Translations under genes and position numbers: made by a program
Shown here: positions 44,934-53,588 of the stretch, one piece after another
Position numbering within the stretch: the stretch's first letter is position 1
How the letters are laid out: every line of letters starts with the position of its first letter
Source: UBA7662 sp943369355
GTDB lineage: Bacteria; Bacteroidota; Bacteroidia; UBA7662
Direction of reading: 5' to 3'
NCBI GenBank assembly: GCA_943369355.1
Contig: CALRMX020000003.1
Span: 326,126-390,125 of the forward strand
DNA: 64,000 bases
Notes under the pieces: generated by a model
Database searches by the model: none
What the model was told of the DNA's origin: nothing
What the model saw: only the letters and a program-made list of their open reading frames with translations

Positions 44934-45679
44934 TAAATCAATCGTATTTGATCACCTGTTTTGCCAAACCGTCGTTCTCTCTTTTGAAAATCGAGGATGG
45001 CTTTATACAAATCATCCTTTTGAAAATCGGGCCAGAAGGTATCTGTGAAATATAGTTCTGTGTAGGCTAGCTGCCACAATAAAAAATTCGAAATTCGGTG
45101 TTCGCCGCTTGTACGTATCAGCAATTCAGGATCCGGGATATTACTTGTCATCAATCTTTGCGAAATGAGGGCTTCATCAATGGCCTCTGGCAATAAAGCT
45201 CCAGATTTCGCCTCCGTGGCAATTTCCTGCACAGCTTTTACGAGTTCCCAGCGTGAACTGTAACTCAATGCAAGGTTCAATTGCATGCGTTTATTGTCTT
45301 TGGTAATTTCCATGGCTTCCTTCATCTGCGCATAACATGACTTCGGAAGAGAATCCAAATTACCGATCGCAACGAGACGAATATCATTCTTCATCAACGT
45401 TTCAGTCTCTGCCCTTATTGTTGCCACAAGTAATTCCATCAGGGCGTTGACCTCCGATTCGGGACGAGACCAGTTTTCTGTCGAAAATGTATATAAGGTC
45501 AAGTATTTAATCCCCAATTCGGCACAAGCCTCAGTGGTATTTCGCACGGCATGTACCCCATGTTGATGCCCGAAAATACGATGTTGACCCTGGCTGTTGG
45601 CCCAACGGCCATTACCATCCATGATCACTGCTACGTGAGCGGGTAAACGAGTAATATCAATTTGTTCCACCAAGGACAT
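44933..45679 (-). CDS. uppS: isoprenyl transferase (undecaprenyl diphosphate synthase)
   Basis: Makes the C55 lipid carrier for peptidoglycan and other glycans. The ATG at 45679 gives the standard MSLVEQIDITRLPAHVAVIM start, 248 residues; upstream residues are not conserved. The diphosphate-binding motif MDGNGRWA, then FSTENWSRP, LNLALSYSSRWELV (family GGR-like position) and PDPELLIRTSGEHRISNFLLW are intact. It sits 24 bp after the nearer DUF6089 gene and directly before bamA, an order common in the phylum. Confidence 0.96.
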   Translation of the reverse strand: MSLVEQIDITRLPAHVAVIMDGNGRWANSQGQHRIFGHQHGVHAVRNTTEACAELGIKYLTLYTFSTENWSRPESEVNALMELLVATIRAETETLMKNDIRLVAIGNLDSLPKSCYAQMKEAMEITKDNKRMQLNLALSYSSRWELVKAVQEIATEAKSGALLPEAIDEALISQRLMTSNIPDPELLIRTSGEHRISNFLLWQLAYTELYFTDTFWPDFQKDDLYKAILDFQKRERRFGKTGDQIRLI

Positions 45680-45703
45680 TGGCCGCGTTTGAAGCACGCA
45701 AAA

Positions 45704-46525
45704 TTATCTAAATCGGGGACATCTACCCGAATTAATTGTATAAATGTAACTAATCCCCACATACCACCATGCGTCGTTGAAGGTATCAACCCCGCGTTGC
45801 TTGTTGGGTAAATTTTGTGGCAAGCCTAATTCCGTGCTCCTATCAGCCAATTGTGCAGCTGTAAGACCCCTTTCGGCTCTAAGCACATCGTTTGGTGCAT
45901 AGGTCAGGCTCACATCATCGATGTAATCAGTTAATGCATAACGATAACTGGCTTCAATTGCTACTGTATGAAATCGCCAAAAATTCACCCGATAACCTAA
46001 GCCAATGGGTAATGCAAATGACCGTAAACGATAGCGTTCTCGGTCGGGGAATTCTTCCAAGCCCTGACCCTCTGTCCCTAATGGCTGCAATTCAATGATT
46101 TGCCCATTGAGTTCAGTGATTGGGTTAAACCTAAAATTCGAAAGTCCCAAATACACATAAGGACTGTGAATGTATTTATGGTGGCCAGGAATAAATTTTA
46201 AAAAATTAAATTCAACCAACCCATAGAGTTCACTTATGTAGGAAGAGAAGTTCAGGTTTCGCTGAACCTGCCATAAGTTGGAAGAGTTGGCATCGGAGGC
46301 TGCAAGATTGGTCGTGTAATAGCCCCCCTTAAAGCCTATATATGGATTCAAATTGTACTTATACCAAACACCAACACCGGGTTGAAATGCATCAAAATCA
46401 ATCGTAGTACGTAAATCACCTCGGTACTGTGTAGCTGTGCCAATGATACCAAATTCGTGAATTTGAGCTTTTCCAGCATGTGTACATACTAGTACTGACA
46501 ATAATAGGAAGAACCTTTTTAGCAT
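45704..46525 (-). CDS. DUF6089 outer membrane beta-barrel protein, copy 2
   Basis: 273-residue exported protein. The ATG at 46525 begins a clean signal peptide (MLKRFFLLLSVLVCTHAGKA); it also shares one base with the stop of the upstream copy (TAATG). The mature part is mostly aromatic beta strands (YVYLGLSNFRFNPITELNGQ, then QPLGTEGQGLEEFPDRERY), with a conserved glycine-rich stretch and a C-terminal ISYIYTINSGRCPRF. It parallels copy 1 throughout, so it is a tandem duplicate. Function is unknown; a barrel in the outer membrane is likely. The cluster context (bamA, uppS) suggests an envelope biogenesis role. Confidence 0.85.
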   Translation of the reverse strand: MLKRFFLLLSVLVCTHAGKAQIHEFGIIGTATQYRGDLRTTIDFDAFQPGVGVWYKYNLNPYIGFKGGYYTTNLAASDANSSNLWQVQRNLNFSSYISELYGLVEFNFLKFIPGHHKYIHSPYVYLGLSNFRFNPITELNGQIIELQPLGTEGQGLEEFPDRERYRLRSFALPIGLGYRVNFWRFHTVAIEASYRYALTDYIDDVSLTYAPNDVLRAERGLTAAQLADRSTELGLPQNLPNKQRGVDTFNDAWWYVGISYIYTINSGRCPRFR

Positions 46526-47358
46526 TACTTCCACCGCGGACAAGTTTTACGGTACACTACATAACTCAGCGTAATTCCTACAAAAACGTAGGCATCGTTA
46601 TTTCTTGGTGCGCCGCGCACATCACCGTCTTGAGCACCCGGAAAAAAAGGAATAACCTCACCTTGGCGATCGGCCAGTTGAACGGCTATAGGACCTTTAT
46701 TCGCATTGAGAATCGCTGGATTTACATGGGTTTGGCTCACATCGTCGAGATAATCGGTTAACGTATAGCGGTAGCTAGCTTCAACGGCGAGTCGCCATTT
46801 CTTTTTGATAGCCCAACGCATACCTACACCGAAGGGTATTCCGAATTGCGTTAATGAATAGGGAAGCCGATCAGGATATTCCAAAAAGCCCTGTCCTTCG
46901 GTACTAAGTGGTTTCAATTCATACCACTGCCCACCCAGCTCTGCCTTTGGATTAAAACGAAAAAGATTGACCCCTCCAAAAATGTAGGGGGTCATGCGAT
47001 AATCATTCCTTTTAATGCCAATTTCTCTTGCAAAAAGCTCTGTTGTAAAACTAAAGTCGAGCACATCAGAACGGAAACTCAAATTCCTTAATATCACATT
47101 CGGCCCCGTAGTTGAAATATTATCCGCTCCAGCAATGCGTGCCCAGTTTGCATCTCCGCGAATCGACCACCATGGGGTCAAGAATTTCCGAATGTGCATA
47201 CCTCCGGCGTACCGAATATTCGACAAAAATGTATTACTGTTGTTCAATTCACCCAAATAGGTGGTTGCATAGGCATTGAAGCCATATTCAACACGTTGTG
47301 CATGTACCGCAAGACTCATAAACAACAGGACAAAACACCCTGCCAAAAATCTGATCAT
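46525..47358 (-). CDS. DUF6089 outer membrane beta-barrel protein, copy 1
   Basis: 277-residue exported protein with signal peptide (MIRFLAGCFVLLFMSLAVHA) when the ATG at 47358 is used; the upstream TTG at 47376 is unlikely. Core matches copy 2 in order: ATTYLGELNNSNTF, FGGVNLFRFNPKAELGGQW, LKPLSTEGQGFLEYPDRLPY, FGIPFGVGMRWAIKKKWR, YRYTLTDYLDDVS. Both copies end with a CPR(W/F) sequence, so a shared duplication is clear. The nadK-DUF6089-uppS-bamA order recurs in Bacteroidota. Function is unknown. Confidence 0.86.
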   Translation of the reverse strand: MIRFLAGCFVLLFMSLAVHAQRVEYGFNAYATTYLGELNNSNTFLSNIRYAGGMHIRKFLTPWWSIRGDANWARIAGADNISTTGPNVILRNLSFRSDVLDFSFTTELFAREIGIKRNDYRMTPYIFGGVNLFRFNPKAELGGQWYELKPLSTEGQGFLEYPDRLPYSLTQFGIPFGVGMRWAIKKKWRLAVEASYRYTLTDYLDDVSQTHVNPAILNANKGPIAVQLADRQGEVIPFFPGAQDGDVRGAPRNNDAYVFVGITLSYVVYRKTCPRWK

Positions 47359-47473
47359 TCGAAATGATTTGAGCAATTACTAACTTCCAAATAGTACTTG
47401 GAAAAACGAATATAAAAGGAAGTTATTTGAAAATGAACTCAAAAAGGGCGCTGCTGTCAGAAAAAGCATTTAA

Positions 47474-48355
47474 TCAGCCGTTTCTTTTATCGATTCCCCA
47501 GAGTAGTTTGTTCCTGAGTGACTTCAAGTAAGAATAATCGTTCAACCGAACGAGCTTGAAAACTTTATTGTGGCGTGTAACTTTCAGCTTAAAATCAGCA
47601 CTTATCGTTTCTACCCTTGAATCGAGAGAAGCGAGAAACTGATTCCCCATTCCTTCAATTTCGAACGAGATCAAAGAATCGTCTTTTACCACAACAGGTC
47701 TAACATTCAAATTATGTGGAGCTACAGCCGTAATCACAAAATTTGGTGCGTCTGGTAGCATGATAGGACCACCACAACTAATAGAATATCCTGTTGAGCC
47801 TGTTGGCGTACTTACAATCAATCCGTCGGCATAATACGTATTCAAAAACTCACCATCAATGAAAGTCTTGATCCGAATCATTGATGAACTATCTTTTTTG
47901 TGAAGAGCAAATTCATTCAAACCGTAAGGCACATCCGAAAATAAAATAGGATCACTAAATACACGTATCATGCTCCTGTGTTCTAATGTAAATCGGCCGT
48001 TAATTAGGTTGTCTACTGCTTCTTTTGCCTTAGACGGAACGGCACTCGTTAAAAAGCCAAGTCGACCAAAGTTGATACCCAATACCGGTACTTCCCTTTC
48101 GCCTACCCAGGTTACGGCATCGAGCAAGGTACCGTCTCCACCAATAGTAATAAAAAAATCAAGTTTAATCGGGAGCTCTGCTTTGTTCGCAAAAGTTTCG
48201 AACCAAGGCACTTCTAAATTTTCGTTCTGTACCAATTCTTTCAAAGGTTGGTACAACCATAGAACCACTCCTGCCTTTTTTAGAGCAGTAAGCAATAACT
48301 GTATTTCATGCACCTGGTCCTGTAAGCCAGGGCGTCCATAAAGAGCGATATACAT
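47474..48355 (-). CDS. nadK: NAD kinase
   Basis: Phosphorylates NAD to NADP with ATP, supplying reductive biosynthesis. The 293-residue protein has the catalytic GGDGTLLDAV (Asp in GGDG, about residues 73-82) and the second motif TPTGSTGYSISCGGPI, both intact, plus LGINFGRLGFL. It is directly after the CBS protein (2-bp gap), so they form one unit. The gap of 115 bp before the first DUF6089 gene holds no clear terminator. Confidence 0.95.
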   Translation of the reverse strand: MYIALYGRPGLQDQVHEIQLLLTALKKAGVVLWLYQPLKELVQNENLEVPWFETFANKAELPIKLDFFITIGGDGTLLDAVTWVGEREVPVLGINFGRLGFLTSAVPSKAKEAVDNLINGRFTLEHRSMIRVFSDPILFSDVPYGLNEFALHKKDSSSMIRIKTFIDGEFLNTYYADGLIVSTPTGSTGYSISCGGPIMLPDAPNFVITAVAPHNLNVRPVVVKDDSLISFEIEGMGNQFLASLDSRVETISADFKLKVTRHNKVFKLVRLNDYSYLKSLRNKLLWGIDKRNG

Positions 48356-48357
48356 AC

Positions 48358-49014
48358 TTAGGTGCTGAGATAACGCATGAGCGAAAGGTATCTCTCATTG
48401 TACAGGTCACCTACATTCGATTGATGGTGGTAGCCCGTTACCTGATAAGAGAACCGCTCAAAAGTAGCAATCAAATATGTTAAATCTTCAAGATTAAACT
48501 TTAAGGTTATGTCGAGATAACTCGCATCGGTAGTTGAACTCAACAGCAAGCTTAACACCAATGCATTGTTGCTTTCTGCAATACGGGCGATTTCACTGAG
48601 TGAATAATTGTTTTGTTCTACTCGTAGTGTCAAATAGCCTCCTGGACTTTCTACAGCACCCAACTGTGCAAAATGTTCTATTATCGACTTTGGTGTAAGC
48701 ACATTTTCGAAATGCCCATTTTCATCGAGCAATACAATGATCTCTTGACCTGCACGCAACAATCGGATTGCATCGTAGACGCTATTTAAGCTAGTTAAGG
48801 TGGTTTGCTGAATAAGTTCTATTTGATTGAGTTTGCTCGACTTTTTTAAGTCTACCAGCCTGTCGTAATCCGCTATCCCTAAATATGTTCCATCTTCATC
48901 GAGGACAGGTAGAACAAAGAGCCGCTCATCGTGCATAAGTTCTAATGCAAAAGACACGCTATCCTTACTCTTGAGTACGGGGATAGAAATCTTATTGAGC
49001 GCTTGAATATCCAT
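48358..49014 (-). CDS. CBS-domain protein of the nadK cluster
   Basis: 218-residue cytosolic protein. Two CBS motifs lie at about 1-60 (SVSFALELMHDERLFVLPVL) and 70-125 (SVYDAIRLLRAGQEIIVLLD), which usually bind adenine nucleotides and sense energy state. The C-terminal ~90 residues form an ACT-like or similar regulatory fold (YLTLRVEQNNYSLSEIARIA ... YLDITLKFNLEDL). It is the first gene of the leftward cluster nadK, DUF6089 pair, uppS, bamA, ompH pair. A nucleotide-sensing role toward nadK is an inference from position and domains. Confidence 0.88.
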   Translation of the reverse strand: MDIQALNKISIPVLKSKDSVSFALELMHDERLFVLPVLDEDGTYLGIADYDRLVDLKKSSKLNQIELIQQTTLTSLNSVYDAIRLLRAGQEIIVLLDENGHFENVLTPKSIIEHFAQLGAVESPGGYLTLRVEQNNYSLSEIARIAESNNALVLSLLLSSTTDASYLDITLKFNLEDLTYLIATFERFSYQVTGYHHQSNVGDLYNERYLSLMRYLST

Positions 49015-49128
49015 GAGAGCTGAACAACAATTTCGTTGTCGATGTTCGAAACTATCTAAAAATTGCCAGCATTGCCTTCTTTTTTTGGCCAGAAACCAAG
49101 AATTGATGCTTTTCTGACAAAATAAAGC

Positions 49129-49722
49129 CTATTTGCCAATAGAGTGGCGTGAATTCCACTCGGCCGAAATAGCAAGAAAGTTATTTATCAATTGTAATCC
49201 AAAATTGGTGAGTATCGATTCTGGATGAAACTGCACTCCATAAATGGGTAACGATTCGTGCTCGATTGCCATTATTTCCCCGTCGTCAGACTTAGCAATA
49301 CATAATAATTCCTTGGGGATATCTTCTAAAATCAACGAATGATACCGCATAACCAAACTCGAATCAGCTATGTTGTACCATAGTTTCGACTGTTCTTGAA
49401 ACACCAAAGCCGAAGTCTTGCCGTGCATCGGTTTTTGCGCACGCTTTAGGCTTGCTCCAAAATACTGGCCAATCGCCTGATGACCTAAACAAACTCCCAA
49501 CATGGGTATTTGATATTTATGATAGCATTGAACAGCTTCCATCAACCTCCCATTTTCTGCAGGCGTGCAAGGTCCGGGTGAAAGGATCACTGCATCGTGT
49601 AAAAAGTCAGACTCGTTCCAAAGATTATTTCGAACAACATTAAGCTCAACTCCTTTTTGAAGAAGCAAATCAACCAAATTGTAGGTGAACGAGTCGTAAT
49701 TATCAATTAGTACTATTCTCAA
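49129..49722 (-). CDS. pabA: anthranilate/aminodeoxychorismate synthase component II (glutamine amidotransferase)
   Basis: 197-residue class I glutamine amidotransferase supplying ammonia to chorismate for folate or tryptophan synthesis. Motifs: DNYDSFTYNLVDLL at the start, LSPGPCTPAENG, the nucleophile Cys in GVCLGHQAIG, and the His-Glu pair in GVQFHPESILT. Whether it serves PabB or TrpE cannot be told, as no partner is in the window. The start is TTG at 49722: the frame has a stop just upstream and no ATG; it overlaps the end of cvpA by 20 bp. The pabA name is a choice between two functions. Confidence 0.88.
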   Translation of the reverse strand: MRIVLIDNYDSFTYNLVDLLLQKGVELNVVRNNLWNESDFLHDAVILSPGPCTPAENGRLMEAVQCYHKYQIPMLGVCLGHQAIGQYFGASLKRAQKPMHGKTSALVFQEQSKLWYNIADSSLVMRYHSLILEDIPKELLCIAKSDDGEIMAIEHESLPIYGVQFHPESILTNFGLQLINNFLAISAEWNSRHSIGK

Positions 49723-50263
49723 CTTGGGTGCTCATTATTAGCTTTTCAAATAATTGCTCAATGTCGTCAAATACTTGTCCTGAGAATGGGAGAATGGAAT
49801 CGAACGCATTGAATAATTGTGCCGAAAGTGGCTCAAAAAATGGATATACCGAGCTTCTATGCTTTACCAAAGGGTCGATTAAATTTGCTTGATTCACAAG
49901 CCAGAGCAGTATACTCATAAGAATCACCCCTTTAGCGGCTCCAAATAATAAGCCGCCTACTCGATTGAAAAAACCTAAGGCCACTATCCGAATCAGTTTA
50001 TCAATGAGTTTACCTAAAGCAATTAATCCAACGAGTATGCTAATGAAAACCAAAATAAACCCAATAAATGGCAACCATTGTGTTTCCAATTTGAAATACT
50101 CGTTTAGCCAGGTTGCTAGGATATACATGCCTTTGAAACCTAAGTATAAGGCTACCCAAAGTGCAAAAAAACCGATCAGTTCTTTGACAAAACCTTTGTA
50201 TAAACCCATTCCTGCAAACCAAACTACGGGTACCACAAGAAACCAATCGAGCCAGTTTCCCAT
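49703..50263 (-). CDS. CvpA-family membrane protein
   Basis: 186-residue inner membrane protein with four predicted spans (about 6-24, 29-48, 63-86, 104-125). The motifs FKGFVKELIGFFALWVALYL and RVGGLLFGAAKGVIL match the CvpA (colicin V production) family, thought to support surface and envelope maintenance. Its ATG shares one base with the stop of the upstream GatB/YqeY gene (TAATG). The 20-bp overlap with the next gene suggests a tight transcriptional unit yqeY-cvpA-pabA. Confidence 0.85.
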   Translation of the reverse strand: MGNWLDWFLVVPVVWFAGMGLYKGFVKELIGFFALWVALYLGFKGMYILATWLNEYFKLETQWLPFIGFILVFISILVGLIALGKLIDKLIRIVALGFFNRVGGLLFGAAKGVILMSILLWLVNQANLIDPLVKHRSSVYPFFEPLSAQLFNAFDSILPFSGQVFDDIEQLFEKLIMSTQVENSTN

Positions 50264-50712
50264 TAGCTTTCCAACAGTTCTCGCAGAACCTGAGCAATAC
50301 GTTTATTATCCGCCTGTCCCGATAATGCAGCTCCAGCTTTTCCCATAAGTGGGCCCAAAGCCTGTTTTCCCGATAAACCAGATGCAAGAATAATGTCCTG
50401 CAATTTACTTCTCAACGCTTCGTCGCTAAGTTGTTTGGGCAAATACTTCTCAATGAGTGATAGTTCTTCTTTCTCAACCAAAAACAAATCTTCTCTGCCT
50501 TGTTCTTTGTAAATCTCCATCGAATCATTCCGTTGCTTGGCTAATTTTTGTAGAATTTGAAGCTCCTTGGAAGCGTCGAGCACTACGTCTGCCTTTTCGG
50601 TTTGAGCCAGCAAAATAGCCGATTTTATAGCCCTAAGGCCACGAAGAGCACTTTGATCTTTTGCCTTCATCGCTTGGAGAATATCACTGTTAATTTGTTC
50701 GAGAAGTGCCAT
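50263..50712 (-). CDS. GatB/YqeY domain protein
   Basis: 149-residue cytosolic protein of the YqeY/GatB C-terminal-like family: MALLEQINSDILQAMKAKDQ, RGLRAIKSAILLAQ, then YLPKQLSDEALRSKL and KQALGPLMGKAGAAL, the usual pattern for stand-alone YqeY. It may help tRNA-dependent amidotransferases or bind tRNA, but its job is uncertain. It is the first gene of the yqeY-cvpA-pabA unit and is divergent from rlpA. TAACTTTG at 50729-50736 (leftward) is a good -7 element. Confidence 0.9.
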   Translation of the reverse strand: MALLEQINSDILQAMKAKDQSALRGLRAIKSAILLAQTEKADVVLDASKELQILQKLAKQRNDSMEIYKEQGREDLFLVEKEELSLIEKYLPKQLSDEALRSKLQDIILASGLSGKQALGPLMGKAGAALSGQADNKRIAQVLRELLES

Positions 50713-50728
50713 TTTGGATGTTTTACCG

Positions 50729-50736
50729 CAAAGTTA
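50729..50736 (-). promoter_or_regulatory. -7 promoter element of the yqeY-cvpA-pabA unit
   Basis: Leftward TAACTTTG matches TAnnTTTG exactly, 16 bp before the yqeY ATG. The -33 region contains no good TTTG at 20 bp. It shares its form with the pheT element. Confidence 0.4.
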
Positions 50737-50781
50737 CAAAAGAGTATCGACCTACTTCTGACAGTTCTTACTATCTTCGAA

Positions 50782-51213
50782 ATGATGAGAACATGTGTTT
50801 TGGCTCTCTTTTTCTGTTTCGTTGGGCTGATGGCAATTGCACAGGTGGCCCCTTCGGATCAAGAACCTTACTCGGGTAGCGCTAGCTATTATGCGAAAAA
50901 GTTTCAAGGCAGGAAGACTGCATCTGGAGAAATATTCAGGCATGATAGCCTCACCGCAGCGCACAAAACGCTACCATTTGGCACCATTGTGAAGGTAACC
51001 AACCGGGCTAATGGAAAGTCGATAGTAGTGCGTATTAACGATCGAATGTCGCCACGTGCGAGGCATTTGATTGACTTGACGAGAAGAGGAGCCCGAGAAT
51101 TAGACTTTATAACCGCTGGGCATACTAAAGTAAGTTTAGAAGTAATACCTACTTTGCCAGTGGTAGACGAACTACAAGAACAAACCAACGACAGCCTTCC
51201 GTCGCCAGAGTAA
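50782..51213 (+). CDS. rlpA: septal ring lytic transglycosylase RlpA family protein
   Basis: 143-residue exported protein with a double-psi beta-barrel domain that cleaves or binds peptidoglycan at the septum. The ATG at 50782 (or 50785) yields a signal peptide (MMRTCVLALFFCFVGLMAIA); the earlier in-frame ATG at 50557 would run back over yqeY. The RlpA domain spans about 32-120: SGSASYYAKKFQGRKTASGE, LPFGTIVKVTN and VVRINDRMSPRARHLIDL, with the conserved Asp of NDR. There is no SPOR domain, so the protein is at the short end of the family. Confidence 0.88.
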   Translation: MMRTCVLALFFCFVGLMAIAQVAPSDQEPYSGSASYYAKKFQGRKTASGEIFRHDSLTAAHKTLPFGTIVKVTNRANGKSIVVRINDRMSPRARHLIDLTRRGARELDFITAGHTKVSLEVIPTLPVVDELQEQTNDSLPSPE

Positions 51214-51224
51214 TTAAAGTAGCG

Positions 51225-52103
51225 TTAGGGTTTCATTTCGGTGCGCAGCTGTTTGCTGGTTTTGCGGCTACCATCGTGGCTCCAACCAGGGGGGCCAAAC
51301 AAATACATCCACTTATTATGAAGGCTTGGTGCACTTACTACATCTATCACTATTTGTTTCCACTCATGAAAAACCACATTGAACGGATGATAATCACGCA
51401 GATTTGATGTTAACCCATATTGCACTGGATCATGATCGAGTTCTTTCTGAAAAGTGCCAAACCACTTATCCCAGAAGATGAAAACCATGCCCATATTTTT
51501 GTCGAGGTATCGCGGGTTTGACCCATGGTGAACCCTATGGTGAGAAGGCGTGGCTAAAAAATATTCTAATAGACCAAGCTTATTGATGTATTTGGTGTGG
51601 ATGAGTATTCCATAAATTTGGGTAGCGGAGTACATAAGCATGATATCTTCTGGACGAAAACCCAAAAAAGCTATTGGAATAAAATAAATGAATCGATACA
51701 ATGGCTGAAAAACCGATGACCGAAATCCAACGGTTAAATTGAATAATTGAGAAGAATGATGGGTCACATGTACTGCCCAAAAAAAGCGCACAACATGATC
51801 GAAGCGATGTAGCCAATAAAAGGCGAAGTCTTCGAGCAGCAGCAATGCTAACCAGTAAACCCAAGCGTTCTCAATCGACAAAAATTTGTATTGATAACAT
51901 GCAGCCAAAACAGCCAGGTAAATTACACGAAATGCTAAGTCGATACCACCATTGAGTACCGATAAATACACATTCGTAATCGTATCCTTCAGGGTATAAT
52001 ATTTCTTTTCGTGGAAATAGCTCATGCCCATTTCCAATCCGATGAGGATAATGTAAATAGGCGTGGAAATGATAAGCAGGAAGGAATCTTTGAATTGCTC
52101 CAT
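51225..52103 (-). CDS. sterol desaturase / fatty acid hydroxylase family protein
   Basis: 292-residue integral membrane enzyme predicted to hydroxylate or desaturate lipids using a di-iron centre. Histidine motifs: HRFDH near 99, HVTHHSSQLF near 115, and HRVHHGSN near 188, the expected three clusters. Five or so hydrophobic segments lie around them. Substrate may be a hydroxy lipid or a sulfonolipid-type precursor, which cannot be told. Neighbours (rlpA, phospholipase C-like) do not clarify its role. Confidence 0.87.
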   Translation of the reverse strand: MEQFKDSFLLIISTPIYIILIGLEMGMSYFHEKKYYTLKDTITNVYLSVLNGGIDLAFRVIYLAVLAACYQYKFLSIENAWVYWLALLLLEDFAFYWLHRFDHVVRFFWAVHVTHHSSQLFNLTVGFRSSVFQPLYRFIYFIPIAFLGFRPEDIMLMYSATQIYGILIHTKYINKLGLLEYFLATPSHHRVHHGSNPRYLDKNMGMVFIFWDKWFGTFQKELDHDPVQYGLTSNLRDYHPFNVVFHEWKQIVIDVVSAPSLHNKWMYLFGPPGWSHDGSRKTSKQLRTEMKP

Positions 52104-52133
52104 GGCGCTGCGAAAGTACTAAAATTAGACTGA

Positions 52134-53081
52134 TCAGTTTGGCTCTATTCGATAATTTCCGGTATTCGTTCTTCCGCTAGTATCTGTCAATTGCACTTGC
52201 TCATTAAGCCGCCAATTGGCAATATCGGGTTGACCAGCTGCCACCCAGGCGCCCATCCAATACGAAGCAACCATGTAAATTGACTCGCGCATTCTTTTTT
52301 CAACGATGCCATTCAAACGCTGGTGATAATCGGCCACATAGGTTTCGCTATGCACCTTTACTGACCTGCCTTCACGGGCTTCATAACTAAAGTGCAAATG
52401 TTCAGGGACCGAATTTCTGGTGTTCAAATCATTCACTAATACGCAATCCACCAAACTGTGACTATTTAGTACTACTTCCCAAATGTCGAGTAATGGCCTC
52501 AAAATGGGCTCTGCCTTTCTATTGAGGAGATTATATTCGTTTGCATACAATTCGGGTATTCTTGTTTCAAGCAAGGCATGAATTCCTTGTTGCCCTGTAA
52601 ACTGTCCATTGTAATTGCTGGTGGTATGTAATGGCACATGAGCGTCGGCAATATAATGCCCAAGATCGGCACTCAAACGTAAAACCTGCTGGGCATTTCT
52701 ATTTTCGAACGCTGTCACCAAGTGGTAGTACATCCTTTCTACCTGCCAAGGTACAATTCCGTTATTCATCAGACTATCTTCACCATATCGAGCTACCGCA
52801 TCTTTCCACCGCCGAGGAAGACTATCAAAAGGTGGTTCGCCCCACAAGTCTAAATCGATGTAGTGTTTAGGGGCCTCACCTACTACGCCATGTCTCCTTT
52901 TATCGGCATCCACGGCGTGTTCCGTCAAAAAGTCGATATTTTCCTTATAAAACCCAAACATCTCTTCCGGCAATAGGAATACCGCTGATCGATTGATTTG
53001 TTTATGCGCTGCGAATCCCCAACCGTTGAGATTGCGAGTTGGGATAGCAAGAATTATTAATAATACCGCATACTTTTTCAT
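52134..53081 (-). CDS. zinc-dependent phospholipase C-like exported protein
   Basis: 315-residue exported protein of the zinc-dependent phospholipase C / S1-P1 nuclease fold. The ATG at 53081 gives a signal peptide (MKKYAVLLIILAIPT ... LNG), after which the mature protein starts WGFAAHKQINR; the tryptophan and histidines supply metal ligands. Further ligands are in EHAVDADKR, APKHYIDLD, and DLGHYIADAHVPLHTT. This matches Bacteroidota 'zinc dependent phospholipase C family' proteins; substrate remains unproven. It follows the cytochrome gene but is cut off from it by a strong hairpin. Confidence 0.85.
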   Translation of the reverse strand: MKKYAVLLIILAIPTRNLNGWGFAAHKQINRSAVFLLPEEMFGFYKENIDFLTEHAVDADKRRHGVVGEAPKHYIDLDLWGEPPFDSLPRRWKDAVARYGEDSLMNNGIVPWQVERMYYHLVTAFENRNAQQVLRLSADLGHYIADAHVPLHTTSNYNGQFTGQQGIHALLETRIPELYANEYNLLNRKAEPILRPLLDIWEVVLNSHSLVDCVLVNDLNTRNSVPEHLHFSYEAREGRSVKVHSETYVADYHQRLNGIVEKRMRESIYMVASYWMGAWVAAGQPDIANWRLNEQVQLTDTSGRTNTGNYRIEPN

Positions 53082-53102
53082 TTCGATAGGATTTAAAATG
53101 AA

Positions 53103-53130
53103 GCGAGCCCTCCGTTTCGGGAGGGCTCGC
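53103..53130 (-). terminator. hairpin after the cytochrome gene
   Basis: Perfect 11-bp stem GCGAGCCCTCC / GGAGGGCTCGC (53103-53113, 53120-53130) around 6 nt, followed leftward by TTCATTTT. It lies between the cytochrome and the phospholipase C-like gene; the T run is imperfect, so partial read-through is possible. Confidence 0.75.
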
Positions 53131-53153
53131 AATAATCACTTTTCTTTAAGTGC

Positions 53154-53588
53154 CTAGGACTCTATTCTGAGCTTGTTAATTCGCTTGATAGGTCCCGGAC
53201 AAAAGTCTTCATGACAACTAACACACTGGGTAAGCATGGCATTGTATTTTTCTTTGTCTGCGCCAGCAGCTATCAACTCTTCGAAAGCTGCTTTAAAGTC
53301 GGCATTGTGCTTATAAAATACTTCCACTAAAACCGTACTGTCGGTAGGTTCGAGTTTATGAAATTCCATAAAACGGAAAATGCTACTGTCCAAAGCTTTC
53401 CCCTCGGTAACCCAAGATCTCATTTCGGCACTTTGATCATAGATTGCGCGCATCATGAGGGCCATTGGTTTGGCATCGGCAACTTTAGGTTTTTCTTGCA
53501 CCTGATCAACTTTTTGCTCAGATGAGTTGCACGCAATACCGATAGCGGTTGCGAAAAACAGAAAAAGAACTATTTGAAGCTTTTTCAT
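53154..53588 (-). CDS. c-type cytochrome lipoprotein
   Basis: 144-residue exported lipoprotein with lipobox IGIAC (Cys at 20). The mature part is mostly helical with a single CxxCH haem-binding motif close to the C-terminus, CVSCHEDFCPG, which fits a four-helix cytochrome c'/c-556-like fold. A further cysteine follows (DFC), unusual for the family. It carries electrons in the periplasm. The ATG overlaps the stop of the DUF4920 gene by 4 bp, so both are translated together. Confidence 0.83.
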   Translation of the reverse strand: MKKLQIVLFLFFATAIGIACNSSEQKVDQVQEKPKVADAKPMALMMRAIYDQSAEMRSWVTEGKALDSSIFRFMEFHKLEPTDSTVLVEVFYKHNADFKAAFEELIAAGADKEKYNAMLTQCVSCHEDFCPGPIKRINKLRIES

